DNA of 23,255 bases from an uncultured Prevotella sp. (lineage in GTDB: Bacteria > Bacteroidota > Bacteroidia > Bacteroidales > Bacteroidaceae), in the NCBI GenBank assembly GCA_900554835.1, contig USJD01000038.1, forward strand, positions 1 to 23,255, written 5' to 3'. Of this stretch, positions 6,814 to 13,734 are shown in pieces. Below the pieces are notes generated by a model. The model searched no databases. It saw only the letters and a program-made list of their open reading frames with translations, and was not told where the DNA came from. Every line of letters begins with the position of its first letter. The stretch's first letter is position 1. The translations under genes and the position numbers were made by a program.

Positions 6814-8469
6814 ATGAATAAGATTTTTGCTTCGGCCTTGATGGCTGTGGCTATGATGGGCAGTGTATCTGAGGCGGATGCCTGCACCAATTTCATCGTG
6901 GGCAAGAAAGCGTCTGTAGATGGTTCTGTGATGTGCTCTTACAGTGCCGATGACTATGGCATGTTCCAGAATCTCGCCCATTATCCTGCGGGCAAGCATG
7001 CCAAGGGCGAGATGCGCAAGATTTTTGACTGGGATACCAATGTTTATCACGGAGAGATTCCTGAGGCTGCCGAGACCTACAGTGTTATCGGTAATATCAA
7101 CGAATATCAGGTGACCATCGGCGAGACTACCTATGGCGGTCGCGAGGAAATGGTGGATTCTACCGGTATCTTAGACTATGGTTCACTCATCTACGTGGCT
7201 TTGCAGCGCAGTAAGACCGCTCGCGAGGCTATCAAGGTGATGACAACCTTAGCACAGACCTACGGTTATAATTCAGAAGGTGAGACCTTTACCATTTGTG
7301 ATCCTAACGAGGCTTGGATCATGGAGATGATGGGCAAGGGTCCAGGCAGCAAGGGTGTGGTCTGGGTGGCTCAGCGCATCCCTGACGAGGCTATCTGTGC
7401 CCATGCCAACCAGAGTCGCATCGGCAAATTTAATATGAAGGACAAGAAGAATGTCATGTTTGCCAAAGACGTGGTAGCCTTTGCGCGTAGCAAGGGCTGG
7501 TTCAGCGGCAAGGATGCTGATTTCTCTTGGAAGATGGCTTATGCCAAACCGGATTTCTCGGGTCGCCGCTTCTGCGATGCCCGTGCCTGGGCTTTGCTCA
7601 ACCACTTCAAGGATATGAGCCGTTATCTGCCTTGGGCGCTCGGCAAGAATCCGAATGCTGAGGATATGCCACTCTGGGTGATTCCTGACAAGAAGGTGAG
7701 CGTAAAGGATGTGGAGGCTTGCATGAGAGACCATTATGAGGGTACTCCACTCTCTGTGGCTGATGGCGATGATATCGGTGGCGGTATCTGGCAGATGCCT
7801 TACCGTCCAACTCCATTGACGTTTAAGGTGGATGGCAAGCAGTGCTTCAACGAGCGCCCTGTCAGCACCCAGCAGAGTGGTTTCGTATATGTGAGCCAGA
7901 TGCGTTCCTGGTTGCCACGCGAGATCGGTGGTGTGCTCTGGTTTGGAAATGATGATGCCAACATGGTGGCCTTCACACCTATCTACTGCAGTTCTACCGT
8001 TCGTCCAGAGTGCTACAATACACCTGGCGCAGATGCTGTTACCTTCAGCGACAAGAATGCTTACTGGGTTTGCAATATGGTGAGCAACATGGTTTATCCA
8101 CGTTACAGCCAGTTGTTCCCAAGTTTGAAGGAGGTTCGCGACAGTCTCGACAACAGTTATTTTGCTGCCCAGAAGCAGGTGGAGGACAAGGCGCTCGAAC
8201 TCTATGCCCAGAATCCTCAGCAGGCAGTGAAGTTCCTCAACGATTATGGTGTAGAGAAGGCGCAGCAGATGCTTGGTCGCTGGAAGCAGCTCTTTACTTT
8301 CCTCGTGGTTAAGTATAATGATATGATCATCAAGCCAACCACCAAGGAGGGAACATTCGAGCGTACGAAGGAGGGTCTCGGTGCACGTCCAGTTCGTCCG
8401 GGATATCCAGAGAAATATGCTCGTGAGCTGATCAAGCAGACTGGAGATAAATTCGTTTGTCCTGAGTAA
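6814..8469 (+). CDS. C69 family dipeptidase (secreted)
   Basis: This 551-aa protein belongs to peptidase family C69 (PepD-like N-terminal nucleophile hydrolases). An N-terminal signal-like segment (MNKIFASALMAVAMMGSVSEADA) precedes Cys24 in ACTNFIVGKKASVDGSV; family members use such a Cys, exposed by cleavage, as the catalytic nucleophile. Other family blocks include IGNINEYQVTIGETTYGGR, YGSLIYVALQRSKTAREAI, GETFTICDPNEAWIMEMMGKG and VWVAQRIPDEAICAHANQSRIG. It probably acts outside the cytoplasm on dipeptides. I see no TAnnTTTG-type promoter close to its start; the 140-bp upstream gap holds the nadC hairpin. A small hairpin (AGAACC/GGTTCT, 8478-8493) follows the stop. Confidence 0.93.
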   Translation: MNKIFASALMAVAMMGSVSEADACTNFIVGKKASVDGSVMCSYSADDYGMFQNLAHYPAGKHAKGEMRKIFDWDTNVYHGEIPEAAETYSVIGNINEYQVTIGETTYGGREEMVDSTGILDYGSLIYVALQRSKTAREAIKVMTTLAQTYGYNSEGETFTICDPNEAWIMEMMGKGPGSKGVVWVAQRIPDEAICAHANQSRIGKFNMKDKKNVMFAKDVVAFARSKGWFSGKDADFSWKMAYAKPDFSGRRFCDARAWALLNHFKDMSRYLPWALGKNPNAEDMPLWVIPDKKVSVKDVEACMRDHYEGTPLSVADGDDIGGGIWQMPYRPTPLTFKVDGKQCFNERPVSTQQSGFVYVSQMRSWLPREIGGVLWFGNDDANMVAFTPIYCSSTVRPECYNTPGADAVTFSDKNAYWVCNMVSNMVYPRYSQLFPSLKEVRDSLDNSYFAAQKQVEDKALELYAQNPQQAVKFLNDYGVEKAQQMLGRWKQLFTFLVVKYNDMIIKPTTKEGTFERTKEGLGARPVRPGYPEKYARELIKQTGDKFVCPE

Positions 8470-8495
8470 GAAACCTCAGAACCTGCGGGTTCTCC

Positions 8496-8663
8496 TTGTT
8501 CCCCTTTATCGCTGCGGTAAGAAATGCGGCCGAGAATGCAGCCAACCAGGCTGTGAATAATGCCAAGACTGCAGCCCAGAACAAGGTGAATGAGGCTCAC
8601 CAGAAAGCCCATGATGCTATCAATGATGCTGCCAACAAGACCTTGAAGGATTTGATGAAATAA
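8496..8663 (+). pseudogene. Ala/Asn-rich helical C-terminal remnant
   Basis: A frame ending at 8663 encodes about 50 residues rich in Ala, Asn and Lys (from IAAVRNAAENAANQAVNNAK to NDAANKTLKDLMK). It reads as the end of an amphipathic or coiled-coil protein. No ATG or convincing ribosome site lies in frame: the stretch is open back to the C69 stop and the only nearby start-like codon is TTG 8496. It is followed directly by a strong terminator, as a real gene end would be. I read it as the 3' remnant of a deleted gene; the parent family is not recognised. A second assembly join just after the C69 gene is an alternative. Confidence 0.5.
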
Positions 8664-8677
8664 ATTGATATAAGTTG

Positions 8678-8920
8678 TCATACAGGAAAGCCTGGCTTCT
8701 TATTCTCTTCTTTGAGAGAAATAGAAGCCAGGCTTTTTTTATTGGGAAATCCCTTGCGTAGGGTTGCCATATTATACAGCTGCGACTGAACCATTGCCTT
8801 CAGATAGAGCGGGTCGAATGGTTTGGTGATGTATGCCACAGCGCCAAGGCGAAGACCGGTAATCTGTTCGTTTATATTCGATTTGGCTGAGATGAGAATA
8901 ATTCTTCTGGTCTTGTTCAT
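8678..8920 (-). pseudogene. Half receiver (REC) domain remnant
   Basis: The 80-aa frame matches only the second half of a response-regulator receiver domain: IILISAKS (beta4 with the Ser/Thr switch), ITGLRLGAVAYITKPFDP (alpha4 and beta5 with the conserved Lys) and a last helix. The first half, including the acidic pocket and phospho-acceptor Asp, is missing, so it cannot be phosphorylated in the usual way. The final residues are encoded by the terminator hairpin at 8687-8736, so the tail is not native. A TAATTTTG -7-like element lies about 20 nt upstream on the minus strand (8940-8947), so expression is possible. Probably the relic of a larger regulator, such as a hybrid two-component protein. 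Confidence 0.6.
8687..8740 (+). terminator. Strong intrinsic terminator, 14-bp stem
   Basis: AAAGCCTGGCTTCT (8687-8700) pairs perfectly with 8723-8736, with a smaller TTCTC/GAGAA pairing in the loop, followed by a T-run to 8740. It would end transcription from the C69/remnant side. The stem is also a hairpin on the minus strand. Confidence 0.88.
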
Positions 8921-9032
8921 CTTTTTTTTATTTATTTGCCAAAATTACTAAATGTTTTTGGAATGGAGATGATTTTTAAGGGAAAAGTTTTAAAAAAGTA
9001 AGGTAGAGTCACGCTTTTTTTGTTTTTTATAG

Positions 9033-9040
9033 TATCTTTG
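9033..9040 (+). promoter_or_regulatory. Bacteroidales -7 promoter element for the MATE gene
   Basis: TATCTTTG fits TAnnTTTG. It sits 6 bp before ATG 9047, so the transcript would be nearly leaderless. It rules out the earlier in-frame start at 9020, which lies upstream of the promoter core. No clear -33 element is visible. Confidence 0.7.
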
Positions 9041-9046
9041 CACCCG

Positions 9047-10402
9047 ATGAATAGAAGAGACTTGACACAAGGTAACATTTGGGGGAATATCACGACCTTT
9101 CTGCTACCTTATATTTTGGCTTATTTCCTACAGATTCTCTATGGTTTGGCCGATCTTTTCGTGATAGGTAGATATTGTAATGTAGATAGTACTACGGCAG
9201 TATCTAATGGTGCGCAGGTAATGTATTTTGTTACTTGCGTAGTCATCGGCTTGGCCATGGGTACCACAGTGAATACGGCTCATGCCATTGGTGCAAAGGA
9301 TCTGCGCAGGGCTTCTCGGATTATAGGCAATACTGCTACCATGTTCTTGTCCTTGAGTATGCTGCTGGCGCTTGTGCTGCTTTGTTGCCGGGATGGTATT
9401 GTCAGCTTGATGGATACGCCCCCAGAGGCTGTGGAAGGTACCAGAGATTATCTCATGGTATGCTTTATCGGTATTCCTTTCATCATGGCATATAATGTGA
9501 TAGCCTCTATCTTTCGTGGGTTGGGTGATTCGAAGAGTCCGATGTATTTTGTGGCAGTGGCCTGTGTAGTTAACATCCTTCTCGATTTCTTCTTTATCGG
9601 ATATTTAGGGTGGGGAGCCCGAGGAGCAGCATTGGGTACTACGTTGTCGCAAATGTTTAGTGTGATGGTGGCACTCTTAGCCATCAGGCGTCATCGGGAA
9701 GTGTTTGATGTTCACAGACATGATTTCCGTCCTCACCGTCAGACGATTCAAGGTATTCTGAAGATAGGTCTCCCGATAGCAATGCAGGATGGTTTTATTC
9801 AGTTGGGCTTTCTTGCCATTGCTGTGATAGCCAATGGCAGAGGGGTTTATGATGCAGGTGCAGTGGGTATCGTAGAGAAATTTATCGGACTTGTTTTTAT
9901 CCTTCCTTCTGCTATGCTATCTACGGTTTCCGCCATCTGTTCCCAGAACTACGGTGCTGGCAATATAGATCGTGTGCTTAAGACTTTGCGCTGTTCTCTT
10001 GTCATCATCTTTGGTTATGGTATTCTGATGATAGCCGTATGGGAACTTTTTCCGGAGGTGGCAGTGGGTTGCTTTACCGATGATCCTGTAGTCGTAGAGA
10101 AGGGAGCCGTTTATCTGCAGGGATATATCTATGATTGTCTTTTTGCCGGCATCCACTTCTGCTTTTCAGGCTTGTTTACTGCCTGTGGCTATTCTATCAT
10201 CTCTTTTGTCTATAATTTTCTGTCGGTAATCTTAGTAAGAATTCCGCTGGCTTATCTTGCCTCGATCATGTATCCGGATACACTCTATCCTATGGGTGTC
10301 ACGACTTGGATCGGGTCATTGTTTTCAGTTTTCATCTGTGTGTTTGTTTACCGCTGGATGGTGAAGCATCAGAAGTTTACTCATTCAATAGCTGTTTCCT
10401 GA
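9047..10402 (+). CDS. MATE family multidrug/Na+ efflux transporter
   Basis: The 451-aa integral membrane protein has about twelve hydrophobic segments in two halves. The N-terminal GNIWGNITTFLLPYILAYFLQ, then YGLADLFVIGRYCN and AFRGLGDSKSPM-like IFRGLGDSKSP, are typical of MATE antiporters, which export cationic or organic compounds using Na+ or H+ gradients. The repeat of the first-half pattern starts near GILKIGLPIAMQDGFIQLGF. The start is set by the -7 element 6 bp upstream. Its 3' end overlaps the end of the AraC regulator gene on the other strand by 26 bp, a tail-to-tail arrangement that allows antisense effects. Substrate cannot be predicted. Confidence 0.94.
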   Translation: MNRRDLTQGNIWGNITTFLLPYILAYFLQILYGLADLFVIGRYCNVDSTTAVSNGAQVMYFVTCVVIGLAMGTTVNTAHAIGAKDLRRASRIIGNTATMFLSLSMLLALVLLCCRDGIVSLMDTPPEAVEGTRDYLMVCFIGIPFIMAYNVIASIFRGLGDSKSPMYFVAVACVVNILLDFFFIGYLGWGARGAALGTTLSQMFSVMVALLAIRRHREVFDVHRHDFRPHRQTIQGILKIGLPIAMQDGFIQLGFLAIAVIANGRGVYDAGAVGIVEKFIGLVFILPSAMLSTVSAICSQNYGAGNIDRVLKTLRCSLVIIFGYGILMIAVWELFPEVAVGCFTDDPVVVEKGAVYLQGYIYDCLFAGIHFCFSGLFTACGYSIISFVYNFLSVILVRIPLAYLASIMYPDTLYPMGVTTWIGSLFSVFICVFVYRWMVKHQKFTHSIAVS

Positions 10403-11282
10403 AAGCACGTGGAGACATTCCTGTTTTTTGTCTGAAGAGACGGGCGAAATGATTGGGATAGCTGAACCCTAATTCTTCGGCTATGTCATTGATAGTTAAC
10501 TCTTTGCTTGCCAGTAATGATTTAGAACGCTCTATGAGCTTGTTATGCAAGAAGGCTTGGGGCGTGATACCCATTTCCCGGCGTACGATGTCGCCAAAGT
10601 AGCTGGGAGTGAGATGGAACTGCTCGGCACACCATGCCACAGTGGGAGGTCCTTGGGTGCGCATTTTTTGGGACCCCGCCAGCAGGTATTCATCTACCAT
10701 TTTATCTAATCTCTTGCCGAGATCAGAGGAGTGCAAGTCTTTGGTGTCGAATTGACGGTCGTAGAACCGGCGGCAGCAGGTGAGCAACTGCCCGATACCA
10801 AGGCGTAGCATGTGGCTGGTCAGTTCATCATCAGGAGCCTGCAGTTCTGTATAGATATTGTTGAAGCAATTGATGATGACATGTCTTTCGCTATCATATA
10901 GTTCCAAAGCTTCAGCCACTTTGTATTCGAAGAAATTGAACATATAAAAGTCGCGTCCCAATCCAGTGCCATTGAGCTGCTCTGGACGGAAAGCGAGCAT
11001 CCACCCATGTGGCTTAATGCGACTATCCAGATTCATCGATACCACGTCGCCCGGCTTCATGGTGAACATGGTTCCTCCCCGGTATCGCATGCAAGTATCA
11101 TGTAAAACCAATTCTCCGAAGTCCACCTCCATCAGCACGACACAATACATGCAGAAATCGGTAGGCTGGAATAGGGAGAGATCGGCATCCTGCAACCTTG
11201 CCACGCTCACCTGCGGGTGATGAGTGGGCTGGTGGAAATAATGATTGAACTGTTCTATGTTTTCTACTCTTGTATGTTCCAT
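10377..11282 (-). CDS. AraC family transcriptional regulator
   Basis: The 301-aa protein has an N-terminal cupin-like sensing region (about 30-120, including GGTMFTMKPGDVVSMN) and a C-terminal double helix-turn-helix DNA-binding domain. The first helix pair is around VAWCAEQFHLTPSYFGDIVRREMGITP. The second is LTINDIAEELGFSYPNHFARLFRQKTGMSPRAFRK, the AraC signature. It is divergent from the beta-eliminating lyase gene and convergent with the MATE gene; the shared upstream region holds three AAAAATGGTA repeats that could be its operators. It likely controls the lyase and itself; the inducer is unknown. The ATG at 11282 is preceded on its strand by a TATATTTG element about 20 nt upstream. Confidence 0.93.
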   Translation of the reverse strand: MEHTRVENIEQFNHYFHQPTHHPQVSVARLQDADLSLFQPTDFCMYCVVLMEVDFGELVLHDTCMRYRGGTMFTMKPGDVVSMNLDSRIKPHGWMLAFRPEQLNGTGLGRDFYMFNFFEYKVAEALELYDSERHVIINCFNNIYTELQAPDDELTSHMLRLGIGQLLTCCRRFYDRQFDTKDLHSSDLGKRLDKMVDEYLLAGSQKMRTQGPPTVAWCAEQFHLTPSYFGDIVRREMGITPQAFLHNKLIERSKSLLASKELTINDIAEELGFSYPNHFARLFRQKTGMSPRAFRKQLLNE

Positions 11283-11301
11283 GATAAATGTAATTTTGGT
11301 A

Positions 11302-11309
11302 CAAATATA
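11302..11309 (-). promoter_or_regulatory. -7 element for the AraC gene
   Basis: On the minus strand TATATTTG matches TAnnTTTG, about 20 nt before the ATG at 11282. The repeat array at 11331-11384 lies where upstream promoter contacts would be, which fits autoregulation. Confidence 0.6.
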
Positions 11310-11330
11310 CGATAATTATTGGTATTTTCG

Positions 11331-11384
11331 GTAAAAATGGTATGTAAAAATGGTAGATTTGGTTAGAATCTATAAAAATGGTAG
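11331..11384 (+). repeat. Three AAAAATGGTA direct repeats, candidate operators
   Basis: GTAAAAATGGTA at 11331-11342, GTAAAAATGGTAG at 11344-11356 and ATAAAAATGGTAG at 11372-11384 lie between the divergent AraC and lyase promoters. Starts are 13 and 28 bp apart. AraC-type regulators usually bind direct repeats, so these are plausible sites. Confidence 0.65.
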
Positions 11385-11427
11385 ATAAAACCGAAAAATA
11401 TATCCTTTCAGTACTCCTCTTTTCCTA

Positions 11428-11435
11428 TATTTTTG
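11428..11435 (+). promoter_or_regulatory. -7 element for the beta-eliminating lyase gene
   Basis: TATTTTTG fits TAnnTTTG; CTTTCAG near 11405-11411 is a weak -33 candidate. The leader would be about 57 nt long before ATG 11500. Confidence 0.6.
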
Positions 11436-11499
11436 CGTTTGAATTGTGAAGAATATGATTCAAATGAAATAACAACAATCAAGACTTAAAAATAAACAA

Positions 11500-12948
11500 A
11501 TGGCAGTAAAATTTTATAAGAGTGAAAACCAGGTGCCTCTCGAAATGCACAAGGTGAGAATGATTCAGAAGCTTTCGCTTCTGCCAGTAGAGGACCGTTT
11601 GAAGAAGATTCAGGAGGCAGGCAATAATACGTTCCTGCTCCAGAATAAGGATATATATATGGATATGTTGACCGATTCGGGTGTTAATGGCATGTCCGAT
11701 TTGCAGTTTGGTGCCATGATGCAAGCCGATGATGCTTATGCTGGTTCCGAGACCTTTAATAGAGTAAAGGCGGCTGTGAAAGAAGTTTTTGGCACTGAAA
11801 ATGTTTTGCCGGCACATCAGGGAAGAGCATGCGAGAATATCCTTGCCGAGGCTTTTGTCAAGCCGGGGATGGTGGCACTTATGAATTTCCACTTCACTAC
11901 CACGAAAGCACATATCACCCGTCTTGGCGGTACGGTGGAAGAACTCCTTGATCCAAAGGGTCTGCTGCCACAGAGTAATGATCCTTTCAAAGGCGACTTC
12001 AATCTTCAGAACCTTCGCCAGCGCATTCAGGAAATTGGTTCAGACAGAGTGGCTTTCGTTCGTGTAGAGTCGGGAACCAATCTGATAGGTGGTCAGCCTG
12101 TATCTCTTGAAAATATGCTTGCAGTTACGGATATCTGTCATGAGATGGGAGTAAAGTCTGTTCTCGATGCTTCTTTGTTGCAGGATAATGTATATTTCAT
12201 GAAGATGCGTGAGGCCCGATGCAAGTATATGGAACCAAGAGAGATTTACCATCTTCTGGCGGATCATTTTGACATCATCTATTTCTCTGCCCGCAAGCTG
12301 AGTTTCTCTAAGGGTGGTATCATCACTTCCAAGGATCCTAAATATACCCAGCAGATGATGGAATATATTCCTCTGTATGAGGGATTCCTTACTTATGGTG
12401 GTATTGATGTACGTACGATGGAGGCGATGGCGCAAGGTCTTTACGAATCGCTTGATATGGAATATATCAACCAGGGACCTGAATTTATCAATTATCTTGC
12501 CAAGGAATTGGATGATTATGGTGTACCTGTGATTCTGCCTCCTGGTGGTCTTGGCTGTCATCTCAATGCTGGTGCTTTTGTTCCGGATGTGCCTCATAAT
12601 CAATATCCTGCTGGTGCTGTTGCTGCAGCTCTTTATATTGCTGGCGGTATCCGTGGAATGGAGCGTGGTACTCTCTCAGAACAGCGAAATCCTGATGGCT
12701 CTGAGCCTTTTGCTGAGTTGGAGTTGATGCGTCTGGCTGTGCCACGCCGTGTTTTCACCTTATCACAGTTGAAGTACGTGGCCGACCGCGTGAAGTGGCT
12801 TTGGGATAATCGCCAGTTTATAGGTGGTTTGCAATGGGTAGAGGAGCCTTCAGTTCTCCGTTTCTTCTTTGGTCGATTGAAAGAAATTGGATATTGGCAG
12901 GAGGAACTTGCCGAGAAATTCAGAAAAGATTTTGGTGAGAGTTTATAA
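11500..12948 (+). CDS. Beta-eliminating lyase (tryptophanase / tyrosine phenol-lyase family)
   Basis: This 482-aa PLP enzyme is in the tryptophanase/tyrosine phenol-lyase family, which splits aromatic amino acids to indole or phenol plus pyruvate and ammonia. Recognisable blocks: MLTDSGVNGMSDLQ, PAHQGRACENIL, SGTNLIGGQPVSLENM (N194 aligned to the PLP O3' contact), LDASLLQDNVYFMKMREA (D223), SARK with candidate Schiff-base K266, EGFLTYGGIDVRTMEAM and LMRLAVPRRVFT (substrate carboxylate Arg). A notable difference: the Arg normally following Asp223 in the DSAR/DATR motif is Leu here, so specificity and even activity on tryptophan are uncertain. It is divergent from an AraC regulator and followed by a terminator, so probably a single-gene regulated unit. 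It may be annotated tnaA, but I do not assign the symbol. Confidence 0.87.
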   Translation: MAVKFYKSENQVPLEMHKVRMIQKLSLLPVEDRLKKIQEAGNNTFLLQNKDIYMDMLTDSGVNGMSDLQFGAMMQADDAYAGSETFNRVKAAVKEVFGTENVLPAHQGRACENILAEAFVKPGMVALMNFHFTTTKAHITRLGGTVEELLDPKGLLPQSNDPFKGDFNLQNLRQRIQEIGSDRVAFVRVESGTNLIGGQPVSLENMLAVTDICHEMGVKSVLDASLLQDNVYFMKMREARCKYMEPREIYHLLADHFDIIYFSARKLSFSKGGIITSKDPKYTQQMMEYIPLYEGFLTYGGIDVRTMEAMAQGLYESLDMEYINQGPEFINYLAKELDDYGVPVILPPGGLGCHLNAGAFVPDVPHNQYPAGAVAAALYIAGGIRGMERGTLSEQRNPDGSEPFAELELMRLAVPRRVFTLSQLKYVADRVKWLWDNRQFIGGLQWVEEPSVLRFFFGRLKEIGYWQEELAEKFRKDFGESL

Positions 12949-12955
12949 GAGAAAG

Positions 12956-12993
12956 GAGGGTGTGTCATAAGTCCATGACACATCCTCTTTTTC
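12956..12993 (+). terminator. Intrinsic terminator after the lyase gene
   Basis: Bases 12956-12968 pair with 12975-12987 (13 bp including one G-T) around the loop AAGTCC, followed by TTTTTC. It lies 8 bp after the stop codon. Confidence 0.88.
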
Positions 12994-13037
12994 GATTCTT
13001 CATAGCTTTTATTCGTCCGATGAATAAAACGAATTCC

Positions 13038-13152
13038 GCCAACTGCCACAACGAAAAAGCGCCAACTGTCACAACGGATTTGGGTCAACTGCCACAACAG
13101 ATTTGGGTCAACTGCCACAACGGATTTGGGTCAACTGTCACAATAAAATAGG
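13038..13152 (+). repeat. Five tandem 23-bp repeats
   Basis: Units begin at 13038, 13061, 13084, 13107 and 13130, each exactly 23 bp. The core is (G)YCAACTGYCACAAC; the middle units continue with RGATTTGG. The outer units are degenerate at their 3' halves. There are no spacers, so it is not a CRISPR array, and 23 is not a multiple of three, so it is not a coding repeat. It lies about 50 bp upstream of the promoter of the Panacea/GNAT operon. The rest of the 312-bp gap (12949-13260) holds the lyase terminator and that promoter. Confidence 0.93.
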
Positions 13153-13203
13153 AAAATAACAAGGTTTAACTATTTTATTTGCTTGATATTCAACAAAATA
13201 CAT

Positions 13204-13211
13204 TATTTTTG
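13204..13211 (+). promoter_or_regulatory. -7 element for the Panacea/GNAT operon
   Basis: TATTTTTG fits TAnnTTTG and is followed by CAC. A TTG/TTTG about 18-22 bp upstream could be the -33 element. It lies about 50 bp before ATG 13261 and downstream of the earlier in-frame ATG (13183), ruling that start out. Confidence 0.7.
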
Positions 13212-13260
13212 CACAAAAAAGGTAACATTTCGTGTAAACGGACAAAAAGAACGGAACATT

Positions 13261-13734
13261 ATGATTGATGTACATACGATAGCATCTTTTATCAGTCAGC
13301 GTTACGAGTACCAGTATGGTTCTCGTATTGATGAGATGAAGTTGCATATTTTGCTTTATTTTATGCAGCGTGAGTGCATAGTTCAAACAGGGAATCCTCT
13401 GTTTGAAGCAACATTTTATGCTCATACTTTCGGACCATATCTTCCGGAAGTTCATGCCGCATATATTTCAAATTCATTGCATGATGTTTTGCCGTCAAAC
13501 ATTATAGAAGAATATAAGACAATTTTTGATAGTGTTTTCGAACTGTTATCTGCAAAGAAAACAAGAAGTTTGAGCAATCTTATTCATGGTGAAGGTTCTT
13601 GGAAACGTGCCATGATGCAGGGAGAGGGTACACCAATGGATATTCAGGACATCAAAGAAGATGCCACTCGTTTCCGAGTAAGACGTTTCTTGTTAAGTAA
13701 CTTGGAACAATTTCACAAATCAGTTTATGCATGA
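13261..13734 (+). CDS. Panacea/SocA-type (DUF4065) antitoxin-like protein
   Basis: The 157-aa protein matches the Panacea (SocA/DUF4065) domain: DEMKLHILLYFMQREC (about 24-39) corresponds to the KLQKLLYF helix, and NPLFEATFYAHTFGPYLPEVHAAY (about 45-68) to the characteristic F-A--YGPV-P-V segment. Panacea proteins are known as antitoxins that neutralise many unrelated toxins and typically precede or follow the toxin in a bicistron. ATG 13261 was chosen over ATG 13183 because a -7 element lies between them. The stop overlaps the next ATG by four bases (ATGA), so the two are translationally coupled. The gene is AT-rich relative to the lyase upstream, fitting horizontal transfer. The domain call is good; antitoxin activity is inferred. 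Confidence 0.82.
   Translation: MIDVHTIASFISQRYEYQYGSRIDEMKLHILLYFMQRECIVQTGNPLFEATFYAHTFGPYLPEVHAAYISNSLHDVLPSNIIEEYKTIFDSVFELLSAKKTRSLSNLIHGEGSWKRAMMQGEGTPMDIQDIKEDATRFRVRRFLLSNLEQFHKSVYA

Noticed and set aside
9020..9046. Earlier start for the MATE protein
   Set aside because: The -7 promoter element at 9033-9040 lies downstream of it, so the codons would not be transcribed.
12960..13151. A 63-aa plus-strand frame across the 23-bp repeats
   Set aside because: The repeat length is not a multiple of three, and the frame overlaps the lyase terminator; it is a chance frame.
13038..13152. CRISPR array
   Set aside because: The 23-bp units are directly adjacent with no unique spacers, and no cas genes are present.
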